Positions 43,036 through 53,018 of a DNA stretch of 64,000 bases are shown one piece after another (position 1 is the stretch's first letter; each line of letters opens with the position of its first letter). The notes under the pieces were generated by a model that had not been told where the DNA came from, did not search any database, and worked only from the letters and a program-made list of their open reading frames with translations. The stretch is from Tolypothrix sp. NIES-4075 (GTDB lineage Bacteria; Cyanobacteriota; Cyanobacteriia; Cyanobacteriales; Nostocaceae), in assembly GCF_002218085.1 (NCBI RefSeq), contig NZ_BDUC01000005.1, positions 124,001-188,000 of the forward strand, written 5' to 3'. Both the position numbers and the translations under genes were made by a program.

Positions 43036-45735
43036 ATGTCGCAGTTTTCTTTTGAAGCCGAGAATAATCACCACAGATCTTTTGAGTTACCAGGTGCAAA
43101 ACCACACTATAACCCTGATCGCCCAGGACAGGTAGAGCATATTTATCTAGACCTCAGCTTGGATATTCCTAACCAAAGTTACCACGGGACTTGTCGCATT
43201 CGCTTATTACCAATCCGCAATGGGGTCGATCGCTTGACTTTGGATGCGGTGAATTTGAACATTAAGTCTGTCGAAGTCAACGAGGTGTCATCCAAGTTTG
43301 ACTGCGATGGAGAACAGCTTTTCATCCAACTTCCTCAACCGACGCAAGTCGGGGTAAAATTGCTGATGGCGATCGCCTACTCTGTCGAAAAACCCCAACG
43401 CGGTATTTACTTTATTCAACCTGACAAACATTACCCCGACAAACCTATTCAAGTCTGGACTCAAGGAGAAGACGAAGACTCGCGTTTCTGGTTTCCCTGC
43501 TTCGACTATCCAGGACAATTATCTTCGAGTGAAATCAAAGTCCGAGTACCCAAACAGTTTGTAGCCATTTCCAACGGCGAACTGATTGACACCACAGAAG
43601 ACGGCGATGATAAAATATACCACTGGTTGCAGCAACAAGTTCATCCTACCTATTTAATGACTTTGGCTGTAGGCAACTTTGCGGCAATTCGCGATGAATG
43701 GCAAGGCAAACCCGTCACCTACTATGTAGAAAAGGGACGCGAGTCAGATGCTAAACGCAGCATGGGCAAAACTCCGCGCATGATCGAGTTTTTAAGCGAA
43801 AAATATGGTTATCCTTATGCTTTCCCCAACTACGATCAAGTATGCGTTGATGACTTTATCTTTGGTGGGATGGAAAACACATCCACCACGCTGCTAACTG
43901 ATAGATGTTTGCTGGATGAACGCGCTGCATTAGATAACCGCAATAGCGAAAGTTTAGTTGTTCACGAACTCGCACATCAATGGTTTGGCGATTTGGTGGT
44001 GATAAAACATTGGTCACACGCTTGGGTAAAGGAGGGAATGGCTTCTTACTCTGAGGTGATGTGGACAGAACATGAATATGGCGATCAAGAAGCTGCATAT
44101 TATCGGTTACTGGAAGCGCGTAGTTATTTAGCTGAAGATGCATCTCGTTATCGCCGTCCAATGGTGACACACGTTTACCGAGAAGCGATCGAACTTTACG
44201 ATCGCCACATTTATGAAAAAGGTTCTTGTGTGTATCACATGATTCGGGCAGAATTAGGCGAAGAACTATTTTGGCAAGCAATTGGGACGTTTGTCCGGGA
44301 TAATGCCCACAAAACTGTCGAAACAATCGATTTACTCAGGGCGATTGAAAAAGCTACTGGACGCAATCTGACGTTTTTGTTCGACCAGTATGTTTATCGC
44401 GGTGGTCATCCTGATTTTAAAGTCGCTTACTCTTGGGATCAAGATGCAAAACTGGCGAAAGTCACAGTTACCCAAAATCAAGTTACCACAGATAACGCTA
44501 ATAATTTATTTGATTTGAAAATCCCCATCGGTTTCGGTTATACTCAACAACCCACTCCCCCACTGACCCTTCGGGTTCGCCAGTCGCCTCAACGCGGGGA
44601 ACCCGCGCACGGTGAGCCAGCGCTGCGGGAGGGTTTCCCTCCGCAGGCGACTGGCGAACCCCGAAGGGGCGCTGGACTCACCACTTTTACAGTGCGTGTG
44701 AATGAACGCGAACAAAGCTTTTACTTTCCACTTACCGAGAAACCGAACTTTATTAGCTTCGATGTCGGGAACAATTATCTGAAAACTGTGTCTTTAGAAT
44801 ATCCGGTAGCGGAGTTAAAAGCACAGATGGAATTTGACCCGAATCCTATCTCCCGTATATATGCAGCCGAAGCTTTGGCGAAAAAAGGAGGTTTAGAAGC
44901 GGTAAATGCGTTGTCTGCGGCGTTACAAAATGACACCTTCTGGGGTGTACGTGTGGAAGTAGCCAAGCAACTGGCAAATATCAAGTTAGATCAGGCTTTT
45001 GATAAGTTAGTTGTTGGATTAAAAGATACAAGTTCTTTCGTGCGGCGATCTGTGGCGGAAGCACTTGGTACAATCAAGACGAATGAAAGCTATAAGGCTT
45101 TAAAACCGCTTTTACAAGATGGCGATCCTAGTTATTATGTAGAGGCAATGGCAGCTCGCTCAATTGGGGCGATCGCTTCTGCTAATTTGGATGACAAACC
45201 AAGGGAAGAAAAGGTACTAAAGCTGCTAAAATCAGTTTTGACAGAAAAAGCTGGTTGGAATGAAGTTGTTCGCAGTGGTGCGATCGCTGGTTTAGCAGAA
45301 CTCAAAACTTCTGAAGCCGCTTTAAATTTAATTCTCGAATACACCAAAATCGGTATACCGCAACCCTTGCGTTTATCGGCGATTCGTGCTTTGGGAAAAA
45401 TTTCTGTTGGTCAAACTCCTGCCAACTTAGAAGCGATTTTAAATAGATTGGCAATGCTAGCCAAAGAAAGCTTCTTTTTAACGCAAGTTGCAGTAGTTGT
45501 TGCGCTCGGACAAATGCAAACTCCGAAAGCGATCTCGATTTTGCGATCGCTTGCTGACCAAACAGCTGATGGACGGGTGCGTCGTTTTGCTGAAGAAGAA
45601 ATCACCAAAGTAAGTCTTCATGTTGGCACAGAAGGAACTCTGCGTCAATTACGCGAAGAACTCGACCAAGTAAAACAACAAAATCAAGAACTCAAAAGCC
45701 GCTTGGAAAATTTAGAAGCCAAATCCAAGCTGTAA
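43036..45735 (+). CDS. pepN: M1-family aminopeptidase N with C-terminal HEAT repeats
   Basis: The 899-residue protein has the M1 layout. An N-terminal saddle domain (about 20-210) is followed by the substrate motif GGMEN and the zinc site H310-ELA-H314 with Glu333 (WVKEGMASY). From about 590 on, HEAT/PBS-lyase-like helical repeats (EALAKKGGLEAVNAL, VRRSVAEALGTI) lead to a coiled-coil end (about 860-899). It removes N-terminal residues from peptides. Residues about 510-553, Arg/Gly/Pro-rich, are translated from a palindromic repeat inserted in frame between the catalytic part and the HEAT array. Confidence 0.9.
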   Translation: MSQFSFEAENNHHRSFELPGAKPHYNPDRPGQVEHIYLDLSLDIPNQSYHGTCRIRLLPIRNGVDRLTLDAVNLNIKSVEVNEVSSKFDCDGEQLFIQLPQPTQVGVKLLMAIAYSVEKPQRGIYFIQPDKHYPDKPIQVWTQGEDEDSRFWFPCFDYPGQLSSSEIKVRVPKQFVAISNGELIDTTEDGDDKIYHWLQQQVHPTYLMTLAVGNFAAIRDEWQGKPVTYYVEKGRESDAKRSMGKTPRMIEFLSEKYGYPYAFPNYDQVCVDDFIFGGMENTSTTLLTDRCLLDERAALDNRNSESLVVHELAHQWFGDLVVIKHWSHAWVKEGMASYSEVMWTEHEYGDQEAAYYRLLEARSYLAEDASRYRRPMVTHVYREAIELYDRHIYEKGSCVYHMIRAELGEELFWQAIGTFVRDNAHKTVETIDLLRAIEKATGRNLTFLFDQYVYRGGHPDFKVAYSWDQDAKLAKVTVTQNQVTTDNANNLFDLKIPIGFGYTQQPTPPLTLRVRQSPQRGEPAHGEPALREGFPPQATGEPRRGAGLTTFTVRVNEREQSFYFPLTEKPNFISFDVGNNYLKTVSLEYPVAELKAQMEFDPNPISRIYAAEALAKKGGLEAVNALSAALQNDTFWGVRVEVAKQLANIKLDQAFDKLVVGLKDTSSFVRRSVAEALGTIKTNESYKALKPLLQDGDPSYYVEAMAARSIGAIASANLDDKPREEKVLKLLKSVLTEKAGWNEVVRSGAIAGLAELKTSEAALNLILEYTKIGIPQPLRLSAIRALGKISVGQTPANLEAILNRLAMLAKESFFLTQVAVVVALGQMQTPKAISILRSLADQTADGRVRRFAEEEITKVSLHVGTEGTLRQLREELDQVKQQNQELKSRLENLEAKSKL
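44567..44668. repeat. Cloverleaf-like palindromic repeat inside pepN
   Basis: The outer arms, CCCTTCGGGTTCGCCAGTCG (from 44567) and CGACTGGCGAACCCCGAAGG (to about 44667), pair over ~23 bp with one bulge. They enclose two smaller hairpins, CGCGGGGAACCCGCG and GCGGGAGGG/CCCTCCGC. A related copy lies in the intergenic region at 59744-59790. Confidence 0.88.
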
Positions 45736-45760
45736 TAGATGCGCTATCTGCTATGATTCA

Positions 45761-45790
45761 GGTGCGTTAGGTGTTATTACCTAATGCACC
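45761..45790 (+). terminator. Hairpin downstream of pepN
   Basis: GGTGCGTTAGGT and ACCTAATGCACC form a 12-bp stem (one G-T pair) with a 6-nt loop, 25 bases after the stop. There is no strong T tract, so it may be a repeat and not a true terminator. Confidence 0.5.
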
Positions 45791-45850
45791 AGACATTTAT
45801 CCAACACGCGGACAAGTTTCGACTTATTGCCGTTTTTAATTGGGTGCAAT

Positions 45851-45979
45851 ATGTCATTTACGAATACCTATCCTCATGAGAACAGCTATCATTCTATGCG
45901 CGAGCTTACCGCTATTTTTCCAGATTCAAAAGTTATTGCTCAAAAGCCGTTAATATTGTCGTTTGCATTACATTTATAA
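45851..45979 (+). CDS. Possible 42-residue small protein or gene remnant
   Basis: ATG 45851 opens a frame of 42 codons ending in TAA. The peptide (MSFTNTYPHENSYHSMRELT, then AIFPDSKVIAQKPLILSF) has protein-like composition and sits alone in a 1-kb gap. It has no clear ribosome-binding site. It may be the surviving start of a lost gene. Confidence 0.25.
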   Translation: MSFTNTYPHENSYHSMRELTAIFPDSKVIAQKPLILSFALHL

Positions 45980-46742
45980 GCAATGATAAGCGATTTGAGT
46001 TAATTAGACCTTTTGCTAAAGTTAAGTTTTTGTTAATTCATTTACAGACGCAGACAAGATTTCTATAGACCTAACATCGGTGTGCATATTTGGAAAGTAC
46101 AATATTTTTTAAATATGAGAACTTTCCTTTGATAGTGTTTGATTGTGTTTTAATATCTTCAATTCTGGTTTGGCAAAGAGATGCTGTTAGTTGCTACTTA
46201 CTTCTCAAAGGCGCCAAATTATCAGATAATATGCATGAGACTGTTGCAGATTTTTTAGTCTAGATTTACATTCACACCGTAGCTCAATTCCTTAATTTAA
46301 AAGCCTTGCGGCTTGTCGGCACATCATAGTCAAGCATCTTTTCACCACCTAAAAGTAAGCACTACGTTGAAGTGTATCTTAAGAATTCAGGCTCCACAGA
46401 TAGGAATTCATTGCAACTTTCGAGCGTGAATTTTTCTAGAGTTTCAAGTTGGGTAAGCCATGACTAAATTAATGTCAAGCATTTTGCTATTAACGTATAA
46501 AACTTTGCAAAGTTTTGTGTTCTTCCATACCATTTTCCCAAGTTAAATAAATTAGACAAATAGAGCGAAAAATTACTCTGTTGGCGTTTTATTCACTGAC
46601 CAGAAAAAATATTACCTAAGAGATACTACGAAGTGGAGATGAACCTAAATACATCTATGGATATAGTATAAATTACACTTACTTTAAAATTTTGTGTTAA
46701 AACTTATATTAGTGTTTACACAAGTTGTCCAGGGTTGTAGTA

Positions 46743-47957
46743 ATGCGTAAACCAGTTCTCACAATTTTTTACCAGTTCAATCCTTGGAACACTACTATCG
46801 GGGGCATTCAGACCCTAATAAACATATTTATCAAGTACGCACCTCCAGAATTTGTGGTGCGACTTGTAGGAACAGGAAACGATAAAAGCCAGCCTATAAA
46901 CAAATGGCAATCAGCCGAATTTGCAGGCAGAGAAATTAGTTTTCTCCCTCTATTTTCTCTGGAAAACGATAATGTTAGAAGCTTGATACCGACGACGGTA
47001 AAGTATACGGCAGCGCTTGTAGGGCAATGCTTTGAGTCAGATTTCATGCATTTTCATCGGCTAGAGCCAACCTTAGCAGCCCTTAATTGGCAAGGAGAAA
47101 AAACTTTATTCATACACAATGATATTCACACGCAAATGCAAACTGTGGGTGATAAGAAGGCGATTCTTTGGCGAAGATTTCCGGCAGCATATTTCGCTGT
47201 CGAGAGTTTATTAGTGCCTCAGTTTAGCCAAATTCTTTCATGCAATACTGATGCAGTAAAGCATTATAAAGAGCGTTATAAGAGTGTTAGCGATCGCGTT
47301 GCATACATTAAAAACTCGTTTGATAACGAGCTTTTTTATCCCTTGAGTCAGCAAGAGAAAGAAGTAAAAAAACGCGAACTAGCGCAAAAGCTAGGTTTAT
47401 CGGATGATACACGTTTTGTGCTGTTTGCGGGTCGCCTGCATCCGCAGAAAGATCCAACATTGTTAGTACGTGCTTTTGCAGCTTTAAACGATCCTTGCGT
47501 TCACCTACTTATAGCCGGTGATGGAGAATTAGCAGCTCAAGTTCGCACAGAAATTGATACCTTAGGTTTAACAGGTCGAGTAACAATGCTTGGTGCTGTT
47601 CCAATTGCAGAACTGGCACAATTACATCGTATCTGTAACGCCTTTGTGCTGAGTAGCGCTTATGAAGGTCTACCTTTGGTCGTCCTAGAAGCGCTGGCTA
47701 GCGGAACGCCAGTAGTCACAACTGAATGTGGGGAAACCCCGAAATTGCTAACTCCTAATACTGGAGTTGTTTGTAAGCAACGCACAAGCGAGTGCATCGC
47801 CGATGCCTTACGCAAGGTACTACAGCATCCAGAAGATTATCCGATTGAATCGTGTATCCGGACTGCACAACCCTATGCAGCTCGCACGGTTGTTCGAGAT
47901 ATCTACGCCCAAATGTTAAATCGTTGGGAACAGCGAGTTACTTTTGCTGTTACCTAA
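46743..47957 (+). CDS. GT4-family glycosyltransferase
   Basis: From ATG 46743 the protein has 404 residues; an earlier TTG lacks support. The GT-B fold shows FNPWNTTIGGIQTLIN at the N-domain, then FVLFAGRLHPQKDPTLLVRA, LLIAGDGELAAQ and SSAYEGLPLVVLEALASGTP with the family-4 E-x7-E pattern. It transfers a sugar from a nucleotide donor with retention. It is the first gene of a co-directional polysaccharide locus. Its specificity is unknown. Confidence 0.87.
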   Translation: MRKPVLTIFYQFNPWNTTIGGIQTLINIFIKYAPPEFVVRLVGTGNDKSQPINKWQSAEFAGREISFLPLFSLENDNVRSLIPTTVKYTAALVGQCFESDFMHFHRLEPTLAALNWQGEKTLFIHNDIHTQMQTVGDKKAILWRRFPAAYFAVESLLVPQFSQILSCNTDAVKHYKERYKSVSDRVAYIKNSFDNELFYPLSQQEKEVKKRELAQKLGLSDDTRFVLFAGRLHPQKDPTLLVRAFAALNDPCVHLLIAGDGELAAQVRTEIDTLGLTGRVTMLGAVPIAELAQLHRICNAFVLSSAYEGLPLVVLEALASGTPVVTTECGETPKLLTPNTGVVCKQRTSECIADALRKVLQHPEDYPIESCIRTAQPYAARTVVRDIYAQMLNRWEQRVTFAVT

Positions 47958-48125
47958 ACACGAATGCGGTTAACCCAAAATTCGTTTTTGCAACTTTGTA
48001 TTGCAGTGATGCAAACATTGGAGAACACAAAAAATAGCGCCTGCGCGTTCCTGGTGCAGTTTTTCAGACCTTTATAATGTCTGTGTATCAGGTTGTACAC
48101 TACCTCCAGAAAAGAAGTGATAGAT

Positions 48126-49319
48126 ATGAAAATTGCTGTAATTGGTGCAAAAGGTCTACCTCCGAAACAAGGTGGTATAGAACATTACTGTGCAGAAGTG
48201 TATCCCCGCATGGTTGCACAAGGACACAGTGTCGATTTATTTGCCCGCTCTTCTTACACTGACTGTTCCTGGGTTGAGAATTATGACTACAAAGGCGTGC
48301 GAGTTATTTCTCTACCAGGCGGACACATAAGAGGAGTAGATGCATTTATTACCTCAGGACTGGGAGCGATCGCCGCCACTGGCAAAAAATATGATATCGT
48401 TCATTTCCATGCTTTAGGTCCATCTTTATTTACTTGCTTACCCAACATCGCTACATCTGCAAAAGTAGTTGTCACCTGTCAGGGGTTAGATTGGCAACGT
48501 GCCAAATGGGGTAGTTTTTCAACTCGGCTGATTCAACTGGGTGAAAAAGCCGCAGTCCGTTTCGCCGACGGCTTTATAGTTGTATCAGACGCACTGAAAA
48601 AGTACTTTTGGCAAACTTACAATCGCGAAACAATATACATCCCCAACGCCCCTGCGAGTTACGCTGATTCTGACCCCAATTTTAAATACGGCACTGATTT
48701 GGGTTTGGAACGAGGACGCTATATTGTATTTTTGGGCAGACTTGTACCCGAAAAGTGTCCCGACTTGCTGGTTGAAGCCTTTTCTGCCCTCAAACCAAAA
48801 GGGTGGAAATTAGTATTAGCAGGTGGTGTCAGCGATACCAAAACCTTCACCGCCAATTTATTAGAAAAAGTAGCAAGCGATCGCAATATCGTATTTGCTG
48901 GAGAACTCAGAGGTTCTCGACTCGCAGAAATTGTCCGGGGTGCTGGATTATTTGTTCTGCCTTCTGACTTAGAAGGACTACCTTTAGCAATGCTAGAAGC
49001 AATGCGCGAAGGTATTCCCGTACTAGCAAGCGACATTCCACCCCATCAACAATTAATTAATAACGGACGGGGAATGCTTTTTGAAGCTGGAAACGTTAAA
49101 TCCTGCATTAAATCTTTAGATTGGGCAGTTAATCACCCCCAAGAACTCGCAGTAATGGCTAAAAATGCCCAAAAGCACATACAAAACAACTATAGCTGGG
49201 ATCGCATTACCTCTGAAACCTTAAAATTATACACGACACTGTTGAAATCGCCTGCACCAGTTGAAGTGGGTATTTCGCAGCGTGAAAGCGAGCTGGCTGA
49301 GGTAATCGGCAAAAAATAA
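48126..49319 (+). CDS. GT4-family glycosyltransferase (DUF1972-type N-terminus)
   Basis: From ATG 48126, preceded by AAGAAGTGATAG, the protein has 397 residues and begins MKIAVIGAKGLPPKQGGIEH, which is typical of rhamnosyl- and mannosyl-type family-4 enzymes in exopolysaccharide loci. VFLGRLVPEKCPDLLVEAF, LVLAGGVSDTK and PSDLEGLPLAMLEAMREGIP form the donor site. It is followed by the tyrosine autokinase gene after 66 bp. Confidence 0.87.
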   Translation: MKIAVIGAKGLPPKQGGIEHYCAEVYPRMVAQGHSVDLFARSSYTDCSWVENYDYKGVRVISLPGGHIRGVDAFITSGLGAIAATGKKYDIVHFHALGPSLFTCLPNIATSAKVVVTCQGLDWQRAKWGSFSTRLIQLGEKAAVRFADGFIVVSDALKKYFWQTYNRETIYIPNAPASYADSDPNFKYGTDLGLERGRYIVFLGRLVPEKCPDLLVEAFSALKPKGWKLVLAGGVSDTKTFTANLLEKVASDRNIVFAGELRGSRLAEIVRGAGLFVLPSDLEGLPLAMLEAMREGIPVLASDIPPHQQLINNGRGMLFEAGNVKSCIKSLDWAVNHPQELAVMAKNAQKHIQNNYSWDRITSETLKLYTTLLKSPAPVEVGISQRESELAEVIGKK

Positions 49320-49385
49320 CATTTGTTAGGTGCTTTAGCAACTTGTGACAAACGATTAATCACCAATGAAACAAGGTTTTGTGTG

Positions 49386-51563
49386 ATGGAGAAGGGTATA
49401 TCCTCATTATTAGCAATTTTAAAGCGGCGTGCATTGCCCGCATTAGTCACATTCACGGCAGTAATTGGTGGGGCTGTTGCTTACCTCACCGTTACCCCGC
49501 GTTTGTATGAAGCATCAGCGCGACTGATGCAGGATGATAGAAGGGTGAGCGTTTCTGAATTGGGTCGCGACTTGACACAGGTATCTTCGGGTGCCCCCGG
49601 TGGTCCGAGTCCTTTAGCTAACGAAGCAGAATTAGTCAAATCGCAACGTGTTTTGGAACGAGCGATCGCGCTGGCTTCTCTCAAATCCTACAATGGTTCA
49701 CCCCCAAGCCAAATCACATCCGGAGATCTTAGTAAAGGATTGGGTGTGAAAATTGTTCCCGCTACCAACATTCTAGAACTGAGCTATAAATCGAAAGACC
49801 CCGAACTTGCAGCGCAATTGCTGAATGCCGTAAGCCAAGCAATGATTGAGGAAAATACGAAAACAATCAGTTCGGAAGCGACGAAAGTACGGGAATTTTT
49901 AGAAAATAACGAAATACCTAACGCGCGTAAGCGTTTAGCAACAGCCGAACAAAATGAAAGCAATTATAGACATATCAGCGGCATTATCTCTTTTGAAGAG
50001 CAAACAAAAAGTGCAGTTGAGAGTTTAGCTACTTTAGAAGACCAAGAACGCGCTTTGACAGCTCAATTGCAAGAAGCAAAAGGGCGGGATGCATCTTTGC
50101 GGCAAATCACCAGCGCTAAAAGCCTAGATAAAGCTTACGCATCTGTACGCGGTGGACAAGATGAACAACTGAAAACTTTACGCGCTAAGTTAACAGAGTT
50201 AAATACAAAGTTAATTGAAGCGCGTTTGCGTTTAACAGAAAACCACCCAAGTGTCATAGCGCTGGTTGAGCAACGAGATAAGGTCAATAAATTGTACACA
50301 GAGCAACTTGCGATCGTGTCGCCGGCAAATTCATCGGTTGCTACAAACAGTGTCGCCGGCGATCAAATTAGTCAAGAATTGACTTCCAAACTTTTGGCGA
50401 ATGAGACAGAGCGATCGGCAATTGAAAATAAGCTGACGACAGTAAAAGCTCAAAGAACTCAACTCCAAGTTCAGATCGCAAAGCTACCGATTCAACAGAA
50501 ACCCCTGATTGCACTAACCCGCGAACGCGAAGACGCTACCGCATCGTTAAAATCGCTACAAAGCAAACTAGAAGAAGCACGCATCACCGAGGCTCAAAAG
50601 GTTAGCAATCTCCGCTTGATCGAAGCCGCGAAACCACCAACAATCGCTTCTTCACCCAAACGTTCAGCAGTGCTGGCGCTGGCAACGGTGTTCGGAACGG
50701 TTTTAGGTACTGGTGTGATGCTGCTTCTAGAAGTGTTGGATAACACCTTAAAAGATGCCTCCGAAGCCGAGGAACTAGTGAGCTTACCATTACTCGGAGT
50801 GTTGCCGCGTCTACCTGCTAAAACTCTCGTTCTGGAGCCAGCCGAGCGCTTTTTAGATAACATAAGCTTAGTTGAGCCTTACCGAATGCTCCTCAAGACC
50901 TTGGAGTTTCGCAGTAACGATAAGGTGCAGGTTATTGTTGTCAGCAGCACACTTTCTGGGGAAGGTAAGTCAATAGTCGCATCGCACCTAGCCGCCATTT
51001 CCGCCATGTTATCTCGGCGGACATTAATTATAGATGCAGATTTGCGTCGCCCGATGCAGCATACACTATTTAACTTAGCGCCAACGCCGGGAATTACAGA
51101 TGTAATTGAGAAGCGCAGAAGCCTAAATCAAGCGGTGCAGCCGACAGATGTTGAGAATTTAGATGTGTTAACTGGTGGCGAATTCCACGGACGCCCCTCG
51201 CAGTTATTAGAGTCACCAGCGATGAAATCATTGGTGGCAGAAGCGGCGGCAACTTACGACATGGTTATAATCGATACAGCACCAATTAGTGCTTGTGCAG
51301 ATGCAGCCACATTAGCCAGACAGAGTGATGGAATCATGCTGGTAACACGTCCTAACATCACCATCAAAGAAGTACTGCAAAGAGCCGTATCAGAATTAAA
51401 CAACAACCAGATACCAGTACTGGGAGTAGTCGTCAATGGCATGACAGAGCAGACAGAAAAGTATTTCCGCTATCCAGTTGATAATGACCGACCGTTAGGG
51501 GGGCGATCGCCAAGGCGTTTAACCGCAGTCGATGGTGGTCGTAATAATTATGACAACGGTTAG
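49386..51563 (+). CDS. Wzc-like polysaccharide co-polymerase/tyrosine autokinase
   Basis: The 725-residue protein has a Wzz domain with two membrane helices (about 20-40 and 430-450) around a long periplasmic coiled coil. A cytoplasmic BY-kinase follows, with Walker A STLSGEGKS, A' IIDADLRRP and B MVIIDTAP. The C-terminus has only scattered tyrosines (KYFRYP, NNYDNG) and no dense cluster. Such proteins set chain length and help export exopolysaccharide through cycles of phosphorylation. An upstream frame to 49323 adds an unlikely tail, so ATG 49386 is preferred. The Wzy-like gene follows by 11 bp. Confidence 0.9.
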   Translation: MEKGISSLLAILKRRALPALVTFTAVIGGAVAYLTVTPRLYEASARLMQDDRRVSVSELGRDLTQVSSGAPGGPSPLANEAELVKSQRVLERAIALASLKSYNGSPPSQITSGDLSKGLGVKIVPATNILELSYKSKDPELAAQLLNAVSQAMIEENTKTISSEATKVREFLENNEIPNARKRLATAEQNESNYRHISGIISFEEQTKSAVESLATLEDQERALTAQLQEAKGRDASLRQITSAKSLDKAYASVRGGQDEQLKTLRAKLTELNTKLIEARLRLTENHPSVIALVEQRDKVNKLYTEQLAIVSPANSSVATNSVAGDQISQELTSKLLANETERSAIENKLTTVKAQRTQLQVQIAKLPIQQKPLIALTREREDATASLKSLQSKLEEARITEAQKVSNLRLIEAAKPPTIASSPKRSAVLALATVFGTVLGTGVMLLLEVLDNTLKDASEAEELVSLPLLGVLPRLPAKTLVLEPAERFLDNISLVEPYRMLLKTLEFRSNDKVQVIVVSSTLSGEGKSIVASHLAAISAMLSRRTLIIDADLRRPMQHTLFNLAPTPGITDVIEKRRSLNQAVQPTDVENLDVLTGGEFHGRPSQLLESPAMKSLVAEAAATYDMVIIDTAPISACADAATLARQSDGIMLVTRPNITIKEVLQRAVSELNNNQIPVLGVVVNGMTEQTEKYFRYPVDNDRPLGGRSPRRLTAVDGGRNNYDNG

Positions 51564-51574
51564 AGGTAGTAAGA

Positions 51575-53011
51575 ATGCTGAATAATCAAGGTTCAAGACG
51601 TGGTTTGCGTCTTATGCTATTGATTAGCTTCGCAGGTGCAGCAGCTGGTATAGTTGCAGGCTTCGCGGCAGGTGCTCAACCCTTTTATCTGGGTGTAGCC
51701 TTGTTCGCTGTTGCCTGGGTAATCTACTTCTTTGCCAAGTTTGAGCAAGCCGTATTGGTTCTATTAATACTGCGTAGCTCTCTGGATATTTTCTCTGGTA
51801 TACAGTTACCAGCGGCTTTTGCTATTGGTGTTGATATTCTCACCTTGCTCTACGTAGTTGTAATGCTCTTGACAGGGCAGCATGTACGTACAGATAAATT
51901 TTGGTGGTTATTTGCTAGCTGGATGATGCTTCAGAGTTTGTGGATCGTACTTTTGCTACTGGGTGCTTTGGGAATGGACGCATCATTTTTACCAAATGCG
52001 ATCCGAGATTGGCTGCGTTACTTTTCTTGGGTGATAATCTACTTGTTGGTGATGCAGCTAAAAGGCCGTATCCACCCAGAAAAATTAATTTCTACATTGC
52101 TGCTGGCTCTAGTTGCACCAATTACTGTTGCACTCATGCAGATGTTTCTACCAGCTTCAATTCTACCAGCTTTGCTAACAGCGCAAGGAAAAGCAGGAAG
52201 TAATGTCTCAGGAACTCTAGGTTTCCCTAATGGTTTGGGCATTTTTTTGGGCATGTTTATTGCTTTAGTTTGGTGGAAAGTAAGCATCTCTAAACAACGT
52301 TTGCCTTGGTTATTACTGTTAGGGTTGATTTCTTTTATTTTCGTAAGTACTGGCTATTTTACCGGGTTGATTGCAGTATTCATTCTTATTTTATGTATCA
52401 ATGCTGACAAAATCACCCCAGTTCGATTAATTGGAGCCGCAATTTTTTGTTTTATTATCTTGTCTTTATTTGGTAGTACCGAATTTGGGCAACAACGTCT
52501 CACAGAAATTTATCAAACCCCCCTATTAAATCCAGACATTGATGTATCACGAGCAATTATATTGTCCTACGGAGATAGTAATAGCTTTAATTGGCGAATC
52601 GCTCATTGGTATTATTTACTGCAAGCTTGGGCAAAATTCCCCATACTTGGCTACGGTTTAGGCACAAGTCCAGAACTGGGTATTCGTAACTTACAAACAG
52701 GAGGTGGTTATGCGGCTCATAACGACTATATCCGAGTTCTTGTTGAACAGGGAATTGTCGGTTTAGTTATCTTTGTGTTGTTTCTGATCGTTCAGGGTAT
52801 ACATCTTGTGCGGTTACTGCAACGCTCACCAGAAAAAAGTCCTCAGCGAAGTTTGTGTTTAATTCTGATAGCGCTATTGATTTCTAATAGTGTGAGTATG
52901 CTTTCCAACAATATTATGGATGCTACCACCTTTTTTCTCTATTGGTGGGTTCTTGTAGCGATCGCTGGCTGGGAAAAGGAAAAATGGCAAGTTCATCAAT
53001 CCACCATTTAG
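51575..53011 (+). CDS. O-antigen ligase/Wzy-like polymerase
   Basis: The 478-residue integral membrane protein has about 10-12 hydrophobic helices and a large loop between late helices. The conserved region GYGLGTSPELGIRNL, then YAAHNDYIRVLVEQGIVG, is typical of O-antigen ligase and Wzy-type polymerases. It would join repeat units into a chain at the outer face of the inner membrane. Short gaps on both sides (11 and 7 bp) tie it to the autokinase and the acyltransferase genes. Confidence 0.87.
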   Translation: MLNNQGSRRGLRLMLLISFAGAAAGIVAGFAAGAQPFYLGVALFAVAWVIYFFAKFEQAVLVLLILRSSLDIFSGIQLPAAFAIGVDILTLLYVVVMLLTGQHVRTDKFWWLFASWMMLQSLWIVLLLLGALGMDASFLPNAIRDWLRYFSWVIIYLLVMQLKGRIHPEKLISTLLLALVAPITVALMQMFLPASILPALLTAQGKAGSNVSGTLGFPNGLGIFLGMFIALVWWKVSISKQRLPWLLLLGLISFIFVSTGYFTGLIAVFILILCINADKITPVRLIGAAIFCFIILSLFGSTEFGQQRLTEIYQTPLLNPDIDVSRAIILSYGDSNSFNWRIAHWYYLLQAWAKFPILGYGLGTSPELGIRNLQTGGGYAAHNDYIRVLVEQGIVGLVIFVLFLIVQGIHLVRLLQRSPEKSPQRSLCLILIALLISNSVSMLSNNIMDATTFFLYWWVLVAIAGWEKEKWQVHQSTI

Positions 53012-53018
53012 GTTTATC

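Larger units (their letters stand above)
45736..46742. other. 1-kb AT-rich region upstream of the exopolysaccharide locus
   Basis: The region has no gene longer than 60 codons. It holds the hairpin at 45761-45790, a 42-codon frame (45851-45979) and a small AAGCC/GGCTT hairpin near 46302. The last few hundred bases are AT-rich and likely contain the promoter of the polysaccharide genes. Confidence 0.4.

Noticed and set aside
43856..44326. Minus-strand 156-codon frame
   Set aside because: It lies antisense to the zinc-site region of the M1 aminopeptidase and has no recognisable motif.
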